NCBI GenBank assembly: GCA_011754535.1
Contig: JAAQVN010000001.1
Location: 1,550,001 to 1,614,000, forward strand
Length of the DNA: 64,000 bases
DNA from: Enterobacter asburiae
GTDB taxonomy: Bacteria; Pseudomonadota; Gammaproteobacteria; Enterobacterales; Enterobacteriaceae
Direction: 5' to 3'
How positions within the stretch are numbered: position 1 is the first letter of the stretch; every line of letters begins with the position of its first letter. Positions 55,629 through 64,000 of this stretch are shown in pieces. Both the position numbers and the translations under genes were made by a program. The notes under the pieces were generated by a model, which was given only the letters and a program-made list of their open reading frames with translations, searched no databases and was not told the DNA's origin.

Positions 55629-56470
55629 ACAACCTACCGGTAGTACGCTCCCCGTGGCGAATTCTGATCCTCATTATCGGCTTTACCTTCCTGTATGCGC
55701 CGATGCTGATGCTGGTGATCTACTCGTTCAACAGCTCTAAGCTGGTGACGGTCTGGGCGGGCTGGTCGACGCGCTGGTACAGCGAGCTGTTCCACGACGA
55801 CGCGATGATGAGCGCGGTGGGGCTGAGCCTGACCATTGCTGCCCTGGCGGCCACGATGGCCTGCGTTCTGGGCACCATCGCCGCGCTGGTGATGGTGCGC
55901 TTCGGGCGTTTTCGCGGGTCGAACGGGTTTGCCTTCATGATCACCGCCCCGCTGGTGATGCCGGACGTGATAACCGGCCTGTCGCTGCTGCTGCTGTTCG
56001 TGGCGCTGGCGCACGCCATCGGCTGGCCGGCGGATCGCGGTATGCTCACCATCTGGCTGGCGCACGTGACTTTCTGTACCGCGTATGTCGCGGTGGTGAT
56101 CTCTTCGCGCCTGCGCGAGCTGGATCGCTCCATCGAAGAGGCGGCGATGGATCTCGGCGCCACGCCGCTGAAGGTCTTCTTCATCATCACGCTGCCGATG
56201 ATCATGCCGGCGGTGATCTCCGGCTGGCTGCTGGCGTTCACGCTGTCGCTGGACGATCTGGTTATCGCCAGCTTTGTCTCCGGCCCGGGCGCGACGACGC
56301 TGCCGATGCTGGTTTTCTCCAGCGTGCGCATGGGAGTCAACCCGGAGATCAACGCCCTGGCCTCTATCATCCTCGGCGTGGTCGGAATTGTCGGATTTAT
56401 CGCCTGGTATTTGATGGCACGCGCGGAAAAACAGCGCGTGCGCGATATCCAGCGTGCAAGACGCGGCTGA
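55625..56470 (+). CDS. potI: Putrescine transport permease PotI
   Basis: A 281-residue permease with six membrane segments; EAA loop SIEEAAMDLGATPLKVFFII near 175. Forms the membrane channel with PotH. The ATG at 55625 overlaps the potH stop by four bases; the longer upstream frame overlaps potH and is not used. Confidence 0.96.
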   Translation: MNNLPVVRSPWRILILIIGFTFLYAPMLMLVIYSFNSSKLVTVWAGWSTRWYSELFHDDAMMSAVGLSLTIAALAATMACVLGTIAALVMVRFGRFRGSNGFAFMITAPLVMPDVITGLSLLLLFVALAHAIGWPADRGMLTIWLAHVTFCTAYVAVVISSRLRELDRSIEEAAMDLGATPLKVFFIITLPMIMPAVISGWLLAFTLSLDDLVIASFVSGPGATTLPMLVFSSVRMGVNPEINALASIILGVVGIVGFIAWYLMARAEKQRVRDIQRARRG

Positions 56471-56535
56471 AGCATTTAAAATTTCCAGTGATGTGCCGCG
56501 CATGACGCGGCACTGTTTTTCAGGGAAGTAAAACA

Positions 56536-57009
56536 TTGGGATTATTAAAAAAATCACGTCTTACGCACGCCCGTCCTAACGTTCCTGCGCTGGTGCAGGT
56601 GGCGGCGCTCGCCATTATTATGATCCGCTGCCTGGACGTGCTGATGATTCTGAATACCCTGGGCGTGCGCGGCATCGGGGAATTCATTCACCGCAGCGTG
56701 CAGACGTGGAACCTGACGCTGGTCTTTTTGAGCAGCCTGGTGCTGGTGTTTATCGAGATCTACTGCGCGTTTTCGCTGGTTAAAGGGCGCAACTGGGCGC
56801 GCTGGGTCTATCTGCTCACGCAAATTACCGCCGCCAGCTATCTGTGGGCCGCCTCGCTGGGCTATGGCTACCCGGAGCTGTTCAGCATTGCCGGTGGCTC
56901 AAAGCGCGAGATTTTCCATGCGCTGGTCCTGCAGAAGCTGCCGGATATGCTGGTGCTCTGCCTGCTTTATATTCCTGCCTCCAGTCGGCGGTTCTTCCGT
57001 CTGCAATAA
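56536..57009 (+). CDS. ybjO: YbjO, inner-membrane protein
   Basis: A 157-residue protein matching E. coli YbjO (162) from residue 6 on. Four membrane segments: about 22-42, 58-80, 88-108 and 135-150. The start is probably TTG at 56536, with GGGAAG ten bases ahead; E. coli has a slightly longer N-terminus. Function unknown; DUF2593. Confidence 0.88.
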   Translation: MGLLKKSRLTHARPNVPALVQVAALAIIMIRCLDVLMILNTLGVRGIGEFIHRSVQTWNLTLVFLSSLVLVFIEIYCAFSLVKGRNWARWVYLLTQITAASYLWAASLGYGYPELFSIAGGSKREIFHALVLQKLPDMLVLCLLYIPASSRRFFRLQ

Positions 57010-57011
57010 TG

Positions 57012-57019
57012 TGTATAAT
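57012..57019 (+). promoter_or_regulatory. Extended -10 promoter of rlmC
   Basis: TGTATAAT, with TATAAT at 57014-57019 and TG immediately before it, lies 30 bases before the rlmC start codon and just after the ybjO stop. Confidence 0.5.
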
Positions 57020-57049
57020 CGCAGCCCTCGTTTTCCTTAAGGTTTTCAT

Positions 57050-58177
57050 ATGCAGTGCGCACTCTATGACGCCGGACGCTGTCGCTCCTGTCAGTGGATA
57101 GAACAGCCGGTCTCTCAACAACTCACCGCCAAAATGGCCGACCTGCAACAGCTGCTGGCAGAACGCGCGGTGGGCGAGTGGTGCGCACCCGTCAGCGGCC
57201 CTGAGCAGGGCTTTCGCAACAAAGCCAAAATGGTGGTCAGCGGCAGCGTTGAAAAACCATTGCTGGGGATGCTGCACCGCGACGGCACGCCGGAAGACTT
57301 AACCCACTGCCCGCTGTATCCCGCCTCGTTTGAGCCGGTTTTTGCCGCACTGAAGCCGTTTATCGCTCGCGCGGGGTTAACGCCTTATAACGTCGCCCGC
57401 AGGCGCGGCGAGCTGAAGTACCTTCTCCTGACCGAAAGCCAGAAAGACGGCGGGATGATGCTGCGCTTCGTGCTGCGTTCGGAAGCCAAGCTGGAGCAGC
57501 TGCGCGCGGCGCTGCCTTGGTTGCAGGAACAGCTTCCCCAGTTAAAGGTGATTACCGCAAATATTCAGCCGGTGCATATGGCAATCATGGAAGGGGAGAA
57601 AGAGATTTTCTTCACCGACCAGCACGCGCTGGCGGAGAGCTTCAACGGCGTGCCGCTGTGGATCCGCCCGCAAAGCTTCTTCCAGACCAACCCGACCGTG
57701 GCAAGCAGCTTGTACGCCACCGCCCGCGACTGGGTGCGCGCGTTAAACATCAAGCATATGTGGGATCTGTTTTGCGGCGTGGGCGGTTTTGGTCTGCACT
57801 GCGCCACGCCTGAGATGAAGCTCACCGGAATTGAGATCTCTGCCGAGGCGATTGCCTGCGCGAAACAGTCCGCCGCTGAACTGGGGTTAACCAATCTGCA
57901 CTTCCAGGCGCTGGACTCCACGCAGTTTGCCACCGGTCAGGGCAACGTGCCGGAGCTGGTGCTGGTCAATCCGCCGCGCCGTGGCATTGGAAATGCGCTG
58001 TGCGACTACCTGAGCCAGATGGCGCCCGATTTTATCGTCTACTCCAGCTGCAACGCGCAGACCATGGCGAAAGACATCGCCAGCCTGCCGGGCTACCGCA
58101 TTGAGCGGGTACAGCTTTTTGATATGTTCCCGCACACCGCGCATTATGAAGTGCTGACGTTGCTCGTGAAATCTTAA
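57050..58177 (+). CDS. rlmC: 23S rRNA (uracil-747-C5)-methyltransferase RlmC
   Basis: A 375-residue TrmA/RumA-type methyltransferase with an iron-sulfur cluster. Cluster ligands: Cys3, Cys12, Cys15 ([14 protein letters not shown]) and Cys87 region (LTHCPLYP). SAM site: [13 protein letters not shown] near 240. Catalytic Cys in [12 protein letters not shown] near 334. Methylates U747 of 23S rRNA. Only 41 bases after ybjO. Confidence 0.95.
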   Translation: MQCALYDAGRCRSCQWIEQPVSQQLTAKMADLQQLLAERAVGEWCAPVSGPEQGFRNKAKMVVSGSVEKPLLGMLHRDGTPEDLTHCPLYPASFEPVFAALKPFIARAGLTPYNVARRRGELKYLLLTESQKDGGMMLRFVLRSEAKLEQLRAALPWLQEQLPQLKVITANIQPVHMAIMEGEKEIFFTDQHALAESFNGVPLWIRPQSFFQTNPTVASSLYATARDWVRALNIKHMWDLFCGVGGFGLHCATPEMKLTGIEISAEAIACAKQSAAELGLTNLHFQALDSTQFATGQGNVPELVLVNPPRRGIGNALCDYLSQMAPDFIVYSSCNAQTMAKDIASLPGYRIERVQLFDMFPHTAHYEVLTLLVKS

Positions 58178-58249
58178 ACAAAATGTGAACTCTGCCGGCC
58201 CACAAAATCAGGTAAGCTTACGTCATAAGAGATGAATAAAGGCTTACCC

Positions 58250-58957
58250 ATGAAGCAGATCCTGCTGGTGGAAGATGACCACGATATCGCGGCGCTTCTG
58301 CGACTCAATTTAGAAGACGAAGGCTACGCCATTACCCACGAGCCCGACGGGGGCAACGCCCTGCAGCGCCTTGAAAAACAGCCGTGGGATGCGGTGATCC
58401 TCGACCTGATGCTGCCCAACGTTGACGGCCTGGAAATTTGCCGCCGCATCCGTCAGATGACCCGCTACCTGCCGGTGATCATCATCAGCGCCCGCAGCAG
58501 CGAAACCGACCGCATCACCGGGCTGGAAACCGGCGCCGATGACTACCTCGCCAAACCCTTTTCGGTGCAGGAGCTGATCGCCCGCATCAAAGCGCTGTTC
58601 CGCCGCCAGCAGGCGATGGGGCAGGCGCAGGCTGACGGGCAAATTCAGGCCCACGGCCTGACGATCGATCCGCTGGCGCGCAGCGTGCTGCTTCACGGCC
58701 AGGCGGTGGATCTCACCCCGCGCGAATTCGAACTGCTGTACTTCTTCGCCCGCCATCCCGGCGAGGTGTTTTCCCGTCTGGCGCTGCTGGAGCAGGTGTG
58801 GGGCTATCAGCACGAAGGCTATGAGCACACCGTCAACACCCATATCAACCGCCTGCGCATCAAGATTGAGAAGGACGCCGCCGAGCCGGAGATTATTCGC
58901 ACCGTCTGGGGCAAGGGCTATAAATTTGCGGAGCCAAACCATCATGCGCCGCTTTAG
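58250..58957 (+). CDS. OmpR/PhoB-family response regulator
   Basis: A 235-residue regulator. Receiver domain: acidic pair EDD at 8-10, phosphorylation site Asp52 in VILDLMLPNVDG, Lys102 in DYLAKPFSV. The winged-helix C-domain (about 135-228) has LTPREFELLYFFARHPGEVF and RTVWGKGYKF. The kinase gene overlaps its 3' end by 14 bases, so the pair is coexpressed. ATG 58250 fits receiver-domain starts; ATG 58232 would add six residues. No counterpart stands between rlmC and artJ in E. coli K-12; targets unknown. Confidence 0.9.
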   Translation: MKQILLVEDDHDIAALLRLNLEDEGYAITHEPDGGNALQRLEKQPWDAVILDLMLPNVDGLEICRRIRQMTRYLPVIIISARSSETDRITGLETGADDYLAKPFSVQELIARIKALFRRQQAMGQAQADGQIQAHGLTIDPLARSVLLHGQAVDLTPREFELLYFFARHPGEVFSRLALLEQVWGYQHEGYEHTVNTHINRLRIKIEKDAAEPEIIRTVWGKGYKFAEPNHHAPL

Positions 58958-60410
58958 CCTGAGCCAGCGCCTGACGCTGCTGTTTGTCCTGCTGATGATG
59001 CTCTGCGCCACCGTCGCCTGCGCGGTACAGCTCTACAGCAGTATGCAGTACGGCAATGCGATGGTGCAGCGGTTGTCGGGCGGCCTGGCGCAGCAGATCG
59101 TCCAGCGGGAACCGATTCTGGACGGGCAGGGCAGGGTCGACCGCAGCGCACTGAAACCGCTGTTTGACCGGCTGATGACCTTTAATCCGAGCGTTGAGCT
59201 GTACGTCGTCTCCCCGGATGGTGATATTCTGGCCGACGCCGCACCGCCGGGCCATATTCAGCGGCAAAAAATCGACCTGGCACCGGTTCAGACCTTCCTG
59301 AGCGGTACCGCCATACCGGTACTGGGCGACGATCCGCGCAGTCAAAATAAAAAAGTGTTCAGCGCCACGCCGCTGCGACAGGACGGCGAGCTTAAGGGCT
59401 ACCTGTACATTATTTTGCAGGGCGAGGAGTCGAACGCGCTGGCGGAAATGGCCTGGCATAAGGCGCTCTGGAGCACGGTACTCTGGTCATTGCTGTGGGT
59501 CGCGTTGTTTGGCCTGCTGGCGGGACTGCTGGTCTGGTACTGGGTGACGCGACCGGTTAAGCGCCTGACGGAGGAGGTCACCGGCCTGGAGCAGGACAGC
59601 ATTAGCGCAATCAGGTTGCTGGCAGCACAGCCGCCGGACGCCGCGGCCAATGACGAAGTGGCCCTCCTGCGCAACAGTTTTATCGAGCTGGCGCGGAAAA
59701 TCACCCGCCAGTGGGACCAGCTGGCCGACAGCGATCGCCAGCGCAGGGAGTTTATCGCCAATATTTCGCACGATCTCCGCACGCCGCTCACCTCGCTGCT
59801 GGGCTATCTGGAAACCCTGTCGCTCAAATCCGCCACCCTGACGCCGCAGGAGCACCAGCAGTATCTCGCCACCGCGCTGCGTCAGGGACAAAAGGTACGT
59901 CATCTTTCGCAGCAGCTGTTCGAGCTGGCGCGCCTTGAGCACGGCGGCATTAAGCCTCAGCGCGAGCGTTTCGCGATGGGAGAGCTGATTTCCGATGTGG
60001 CGCAGAAGTTTGAGCTCACCGCCCGCACGCGCGAGGTCAATCTGCATATTGACGTGCCTGGGCCCCTGCCGCTGGTCAATGCCGATGTGTCGATGATCGA
60101 GCGCGTGGTGACCAACCTGCTGGATAACGCGATGCGTCATACGCCCACCGGCGGGGAAATTCGTCTGGCGGTCTGGCAGGAGAATGAACAGCTTCAGGTC
60201 GAAGTAGCCGACACCGGAACGGGGGTGGATGCCTCGCTGCGCGACGATCTGTTCCAGCGGCCGTCGGCGCTGAATACCCAGGCAGCGCGGGAGAACCGCG
60301 GTGGGTTAGGGCTGTTAATCGTTAAGCGTATGCTGGAGCTGCACGGCGGCGGGATCAGGCTGATGGAGTCGGTGAGCGGGGCGCGGTTCAGGTTCTTTGT
60401 ACCGCTGTGA
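58944..60410 (+). CDS. Membrane sensor histidine kinase
   Basis: A 488-residue kinase paired with the regulator just upstream. Two membrane segments at about 9-29 and 176-199 bracket a 146-residue periplasmic sensor containing ELYVVSPDGDILADA, reminiscent of PAS-like (PDC) extracellular sensors. A HAMP linker follows, then the H-box FIANISHDLRTPLTSLL with His276, N-box VVTNLLDNAMRHTP and G-boxes (VADTGTGV; NRGGLGLLIVKRML). Signal unknown; location next to artJ suggests, without proof, a link to amino-acid transport or envelope state. Ends in a REP. Confidence 0.9.
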   Translation: MRRFSLSQRLTLLFVLLMMLCATVACAVQLYSSMQYGNAMVQRLSGGLAQQIVQREPILDGQGRVDRSALKPLFDRLMTFNPSVELYVVSPDGDILADAAPPGHIQRQKIDLAPVQTFLSGTAIPVLGDDPRSQNKKVFSATPLRQDGELKGYLYIILQGEESNALAEMAWHKALWSTVLWSLLWVALFGLLAGLLVWYWVTRPVKRLTEEVTGLEQDSISAIRLLAAQPPDAAANDEVALLRNSFIELARKITRQWDQLADSDRQRREFIANISHDLRTPLTSLLGYLETLSLKSATLTPQEHQQYLATALRQGQKVRHLSQQLFELARLEHGGIKPQRERFAMGELISDVAQKFELTARTREVNLHIDVPGPLPLVNADVSMIERVVTNLLDNAMRHTPTGGEIRLAVWQENEQLQVEVADTGTGVDASLRDDLFQRPSALNTQAARENRGGLGLLIVKRMLELHGGGIRLMESVSGARFRFFVPL

Positions 60411-60416
60411 GAGAGT

Positions 60417-60444
60417 GCCGGGTACGGCGAAGCCGCCACCCGGC
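60417..60444. repeat. REP element between kinase gene and artJ
   Basis: GCCGGGTACGGCGAAGCCGC followed by CACCCGGC, a near-perfect palindrome between two convergent genes, likely 3'-end structure of both. Confidence 0.8.
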
Positions 60445-60452
60445 AAAAGAGA

Positions 60453-61184
60453 TTACTGCGGGAACCACTGGTCGCTGATTTTCTGATACGTGCCGTCCGC
60501 TTTAATTGCCTTCAGCGCGCCGTTCAGTTTTTCCAGCAGGGCCTTGTTATCCGGACGCACCGCGATGCCGAGGCCCGTGCCGAAGTACTGCGGGTCGGTG
60601 ACTTTCTCGGTCGCCGTACCCAGCTGCGGATTGGTTTTCAGCCATTCGTTCACCACGGCGGTGTCGCCGAATACGCCATCAATACGGCCGTTTTTCAGGT
60701 CGATAATCGCGTTCTGGTAGCTGTCATAGGCCACGGTCTTCACTTCAGGATGCTTGTCCTGCAGGTATTTCTGGTGCGTGGTGCCGTTTTCCATCCCGAT
60801 GCGTTTGCCTTTCAGCTCTTCGAAGGACTTGTACGCCCCTTTCTTCGCAATCACTACCGCCGAGTTGGCGTAGTACGGGTCGGTAAATGCCACCTGCTTG
60901 CTGCGCTCCGGCGTGATGTCCATCCCGGAGATCACCGCATCGTATTTTTTGAATTTCAGCGACGGGATCAGGCTGTCAAATGCGTGGTTGGTAAAGGTGC
61001 AGTCGGCCTGCATCTGCTTGCACAGCGCTTTCGCCAGGTCGATATCGAAACCGACGATCTGGTTGCTGGCATCCAGCGATTCAAACGGCGGATAAGTCGC
61101 CGAAACGCCAAAATTGATTTTATCAGCAGCGGATGCGCCAGCGGCGAAGGTTGCCAGTAGTGCGGCCAGAACTAACTTTTTCAT
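60453..61184 (-). CDS. artJ: Arginine-binding periplasmic protein ArtJ
   Basis: A 243-residue SBP family 3 protein. Signal peptide about 1-19 (ending GASA). ATYPPFESLDASNQIVGFDI and GMDITPERSKQVAFTDPYY match E. coli ArtJ, which binds L-arginine for the ArtQMP importer. Start at 61184 with GGGAG ahead. Separate promoter with paired ARG boxes, as known for ArgR control of artJ in E. coli. ArtI in this window is a paralogue of equal length. Confidence 0.95.
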   Translation of the reverse strand: MKKLVLAALLATFAAGASAADKINFGVSATYPPFESLDASNQIVGFDIDLAKALCKQMQADCTFTNHAFDSLIPSLKFKKYDAVISGMDITPERSKQVAFTDPYYANSAVVIAKKGAYKSFEELKGKRIGMENGTTHQKYLQDKHPEVKTVAYDSYQNAIIDLKNGRIDGVFGDTAVVNEWLKTNPQLGTATEKVTDPQYFGTGLGIAVRPDNKALLEKLNGALKAIKADGTYQKISDQWFPQ

Positions 61185-61247
61185 TGTAATGCTCCCGTCT
61201 GTCTTATTTATGCGCCGTGTCTGCGGCATGGATGTACAATGCCATTT

Positions 61248-61286
61248 AATGAATTTATATGCAATAAAAATGATTAAATATTATTT
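61248..61286 (-). promoter_or_regulatory. Paired ARG boxes upstream of artJ
   Basis: Two 18-bp sites, AATGAATTTATATGCAAT (61248-61265) and AATGATTAAATATTATTT (61269-61286), are separated by exactly 3 bp, the spacing of ArgR operators; both fit the TGAAT-W4-ATTCA pattern with few mismatches. ArgR with arginine would repress artJ. Confidence 0.75.
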
Positions 61287-61293
61287 TCATGGC

Positions 61294-61325
61294 AAAAAAA
61301 GCGGATAACCCATCAGGTTACCCGC
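61294..61325 (-). terminator. Terminator of artPIQM operon
   Basis: On the minus strand GCGGGTAACC / GGGTTATCCGC stem with a short loop, then seven T; 32 bases after the artM stop. Confidence 0.85.
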
Positions 61326-61356
61326 TCTGTGAATATCGTTTTATGCACTCGTGTGG

Positions 61357-62025
61357 TTAATTTCTGCGCTCAAATGCTAACGCTTTACGCTCAATCAGAC
61401 GCATCATCAGCGTCAGCAGGCCGTTTACCACCAGATAGACCACGCCGGCCGCGCCGAACACCATCACGTCATAGGTGCGCCCGTACAGCAGCTGCCCGTG
61501 GCCCATAACTTCCATCAGGGTGATGGTGTAGGCCAGAGAGGTACTCTTGAACACCAGCACCACTTCGTTGGAGTAGGAGGAGAGTGCGCGCTTAAAGGCG
61601 TACGGCAGCAGGATTGCCAGCGTGTCTTTCTTGCTCATGCCCAGCGCCCCGCAGGACTGCCATTGTCCTTCCGGGATGGCGCGGATCGCACCAAAGAACA
61701 GCTGCGTGGTATAGGCCGCACTGTTCAACGAAAGGGCAATCAGGGCGCACAGCCACGGCTCAGAGAGCAGGTGCCAGATAACCGGATACTCCTGCAGCGA
61801 CGGGAACTGGCCCGGGCCGTAGTAAATCAGGAAGATCTGCACCAGCAGCGGCGTACCGGTAAACAGGGTGATATAGCCGCGCACGATCCACACCAGCACC
61901 GGCGTTTTCAGCGTCAGGACGATGGTGAAGATAAGGGCCAGGATCAGCGCCACGATAATGGACGCCACGGTCAGCGTCAGGCTGGTGTGCAGCCCTTTCA
62001 TCAGCTCGGGGAAATATTCAAGCAT
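61357..62025 (-). CDS. artM: Arginine transport permease ArtM
   Basis: A 222-residue HisM/GlnP-type permease with five membrane segments; the EAA loop is around GAIRAIPEGQWQSCGALGMS. Works with ArtQ and ArtP. Its ATG overlaps the artQ stop by one base. Last gene of the operon. Confidence 0.95.
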   Translation of the reverse strand: MLEYFPELMKGLHTSLTLTVASIIVALILALIFTIVLTLKTPVLVWIVRGYITLFTGTPLLVQIFLIYYGPGQFPSLQEYPVIWHLLSEPWLCALIALSLNSAAYTTQLFFGAIRAIPEGQWQSCGALGMSKKDTLAILLPYAFKRALSSYSNEVVLVFKSTSLAYTITLMEVMGHGQLLYGRTYDVMVFGAAGVVYLVVNGLLTLMMRLIERKALAFERRN

Positions 62026-62741
62026 CAGCCTGGTCTCCGTTCAAAGCGCGTCGCACGCAGGTCAATACGCTTGAGGATGTACTGACTGAGCAACGTGATC
62101 ACCAGGTAGATAGCCGCCGCCACGATGTACCACGTAAAAGGCTCCTGGGTACGGGTGGCGATGCTTTTGGTTTGCAGCATTAAATCGTTAACGCTGATCA
62201 GGCTCACCAGCGCGGTATCTTTCAGCAATACCAGCCACTGGTTACCCAGCCCCGGCAGGGCGTGACGCCACATCTGCGGCATCACCAGACGGAAGAAGAT
62301 GGCTGATTTCGACAGGCCTAACGCCTGACCGGACTCCCACTGCCCCTGCGGTACGGCCTTCAGCGCACCGCGCAGGGTTTGCGACGCGTACGCGGAGTAG
62401 AGCAGGGAGAGGGCAATCACGCCGCACAGGAACGGGCTGACGTCGAAGTTTTCAATCTGCATCTGCACCGGGATCTGCGTAAAGCCAAGATTGAGGGTGA
62501 AGCCGTCCGACAGCGTGAGCAGCAGCTGCGAGGAGCCGAAATAGATGAACAGGACCACCAGAATTTCCGGTAGCCCACGCAGCACGGTGACCAGCGCGGA
62601 GCCTGTCCAGGCGACGGGGAACCATTTCGCCGATTCCCACACCGCAAAGAACATCGCCAGCACGAGGCCGATAATCAGTGCGCAAACGGCAAGGCCGACG
62701 GTCATCCCGGCGGCGCTTGCTAAAGGAAATATTTCATTCAT
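62025..62741 (-). CDS. artQ: Arginine transport permease ArtQ
   Basis: A 238-residue HisQ-type permease, about five membrane segments, with the EAA loop [20 protein letters not shown] near 130-150. Sequence matches E. coli ArtQ. Starts six bases after the artI stop and overlaps artM by one base. Confidence 0.95.
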   Translation of the reverse strand: MNEIFPLASAAGMTVGLAVCALIIGLVLAMFFAVWESAKWFPVAWTGSALVTVLRGLPEILVVLFIYFGSSQLLLTLSDGFTLNLGFTQIPVQMQIENFDVSPFLCGVIALSLLYSAYASQTLRGALKAVPQGQWESGQALGLSKSAIFFRLVMPQMWRHALPGLGNQWLVLLKDTALVSLISVNDLMLQTKSIATRTQEPFTWYIVAAAIYLVITLLSQYILKRIDLRATRFERRPG

Positions 62742-62747
62742 CAGGAA

Positions 62748-63479
62748 TTACTTCTGGAACCATTTTTTGTAGATGGTTTCGTAGGTGCCGTCTTTCTTCA
62801 CTTTTTCCAGCGCAGCGTTGAATTTCTGCTGCAGCTCGGTGTTGCCCTGACGAACGGCAATCCCCAGACCGGTACCGAAGTAATCCTTATCGGTCACTTT
62901 GTCGCCCACTGGCGCCAGTTTGTCGTTGGCTTTCAGCCACTCGGTCACGACAGCGGTATCACCAAATACGCCGTCGATACGGCCATTCTGCAGATCCAGC
63001 TTCGCGTTCTGGTAGCTGTCATACGGAACGGTGGTGATTTCCGGGTGTTTATCCATGATGAATTTCTGGTGCGTGGTACCGTTCTGCACGCCCACTTTTT
63101 TGCCTTTCAGCTGATCGACAGAGGTGAATTTACCTTTCTGACCAATAAACAGGGCGGAGTTGTCGTAGTAAGGGGTGGTGAACAGCACCTGCTTTTCACG
63201 CTCCGGGGTGATGTCCATACCGGCCATGACGGCGTCAATACGGCGGAACTTCAGGCTTGGGATCAGGCTGTCGAACGCCTGGTTGCTGAAGGTACAGGTT
63301 GCATCGATCTCTTTACACAGGGCGTTTGCCAGGTCTACGTCGAAGCCAACAATTTTGTTGTTCGCATCAATGGACTCAAACGGAGGGTAAGAGGCTTCCG
63401 TGGCGAAACGAATGGTCTGGGCTGCGGTAGCGGAAAGGGTAACGCCAGCAAGCAGCACGGCAAGTAATACTTTTTTCAT
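62748..63479 (-). CDS. artI: Periplasmic binding protein ArtI
   Basis: A 243-residue SBP family 3 protein with signal peptide about 1-19 (ending LSATA). Paralogue of ArtJ in this window: both share AFDSLIPSLKF, GMDITPER, NGTTHQK and RIDGVFGDTAVV. In E. coli ArtI belongs to the artPIQM operon but its ligand is less certain than that of ArtJ. Start at 63479, a weak ribosome site of GGGGAA. Confidence 0.94.
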   Translation of the reverse strand: MKKVLLAVLLAGVTLSATAAQTIRFATEASYPPFESIDANNKIVGFDVDLANALCKEIDATCTFSNQAFDSLIPSLKFRRIDAVMAGMDITPEREKQVLFTTPYYDNSALFIGQKGKFTSVDQLKGKKVGVQNGTTHQKFIMDKHPEITTVPYDSYQNAKLDLQNGRIDGVFGDTAVVTEWLKANDKLAPVGDKVTDKDYFGTGLGIAVRQGNTELQQKFNAALEKVKKDGTYETIYKKWFQK

Positions 63480-63498
63480 TATATTTCCCCTGACACAA

Positions 63499-64000
63499 TC
63501 AATGAGATAAATAGTTTTTGAAGGCATCGGTTTGCGGGTTCGCGAAGCAGCTCGCGTCACCTTGCTCAACGATGTACCCGTTTTCCATGTAGACCACACG
63601 GCTGGCGGTTTTACGCGCCACTTCCACTTCGTGGGTAACGATGACCTGCGTGATATTGGTTTCCGCCAGCTCGCGAATAATGCTCACGATCTGGGCAGTG
63701 ATTTCCGGGTCCAGCGCCGCGGTCGGTTCATCAAACAGCAGTACCGCAGGCTCCATCATCAGCGCGCGGGCAATGGCTACGCGCTGCTGCTGACCCCCGG
63801 AGAGGTGCAGCGGATAGCGGTCGCTGTAGGGCTTAAGGCGCAGACGTTCCAGCAGCTTTTCGGCACGCGCGATGGCCTGCTCCTTGCTTAACCCCAGCAC
63901 GCGGCACGGGGCTTCAATCAGGTTTTGCAGGACGGTCAGATGCGGCCAGAGATTGTATTGCTGGAAGACCATGCCGACGTTTTGACGCAGCTCGCGAATC
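63499..64000 (-). CDS. artP: Arginine transport ATP-binding protein ArtP, 5' end missing
   Basis: About 167 C-terminal residues of a roughly 242-residue ABC ATPase; the frame stays open to the window edge. Visible: the Q-loop [14 protein letters not shown], signature LSGGQQQR, Walker [14 protein letters not shown] and H-loop [12 protein letters not shown]. Walker A lies beyond the window. First gene of artPIQM; artI follows 19 bases on. Confidence 0.94.
   Translation of the reverse strand, partial: IRELRQNVGMVFQQYNLWPHLTVLQNLIEAPCRVLGLSKEQAIARAEKLLERLRLKPYSDRYPLHLSGGQQQRVAIARALMMEPAVLLFDEPTAALDPEITAQIVSIIRELAETNITQVIVTHEVEVARKTASRVVYMENGYIVEQGDASCFANPQTDAFKNYLSH

Overview
The window is enterobacterial chromosome, about 57% G+C by eye. 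Gene order and protein sequence follow the Escherichia coli K-12 interval ybiR-ybiS-ybiT-ybiU-ybiV-ybiW-ybiY-fsaA-moeB-moeA-iaaA-gsiABCD-rimO-bssR-yliI-gstB-dacC-deoR-ybjG-mdfA-ybjI-ybjJ-rcdA-rybB-ybjL-ybjM-grxA-nfsA-rimK-ybjN-potFGHI-ybjO-rlmC-artJMQIP. The backbone proteins are close to E. coli but clearly diverged, and several loci absent from K-12 are inserted, so an Enterobacter cloacae complex member or near relative (Lelliottia, Leclercia, Kosakonia) is the best guess. No tRNA, rRNA, CRISPR array, prophage or insertion sequence was seen; the only mobile-like DNA is short palindromic repeats.

Layout. 1-873: 3' part of ybiR. 975-5160: a three-gene operon for a tripartite efflux pump (membrane fusion protein, DHA2 permease, outer-membrane factor), then an aldo/keto reductase (5263-6303). 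6405-9936: a phospho-beta-glucoside operon (GH1 enzyme, PTS EIIC, GntR/UTRA regulator) behind two copies of a 12-bp palindrome. 9979-12717: ldtB (ybiS) and ybiT, divergent. 12810-17854: a GH31 alpha-glycosidase, an MFS permease and a divergent LacI-type regulator, a sugar-utilisation cassette inserted between ybiT and ybiU. 17851-24393: ybiU, ybiV, pflF-pflE and fsaA; their promoter regions share one 14-bp sequence element. 24480-26466: moeAB. 26655-32877: iaaA-gsiABCD (isoaspartyl peptidase and glutathione import). 32939-38165: rimO, bssR, yliI, gstB, dacC. 38233-41805: deoR, ybjG, an additional PAP2 phosphatase, mdfA. 41895-44543: ybjI-ybjJ, divergent from the TetR regulator rcdA across a long palindrome. 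44565-46659: arsRBC, inserted between rcdA and the small RNA gene rybB. 46759-46837: RybB sRNA, whose sigma-E-type promoter lies inside the terminator of ybjL. 46913-51965: ybjL, ybjM, grxA, nfsA, rimK, ybjN. 52317-56470: potFGHI putrescine importer. 56536-58177: ybjO, rlmC. 58250-60410: a two-component system inserted between rlmC and artJ. 60453-64000: the arginine transport locus artJ and artPIQM (artP cut by the window end).

Working together: much of the window is solute uptake and its control (glutathione, putrescine, arginine, beta-glucosides, an unknown alpha-glycoside), drug or metalloid efflux (DHA2 pump, MdfA, ArsB) and cell-envelope upkeep (LdtB, DacC, YbjG, RybB). The less explored parts are the ybiU/ybiV/pflFE/fsaA group tied together by a shared operator-like element, the GH31/MFS/LacI cassette, the orphan PAP2 phosphatase and the two-component system beside artJ. 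Gene names rest on remembered E. coli sequences and order; no search was run.
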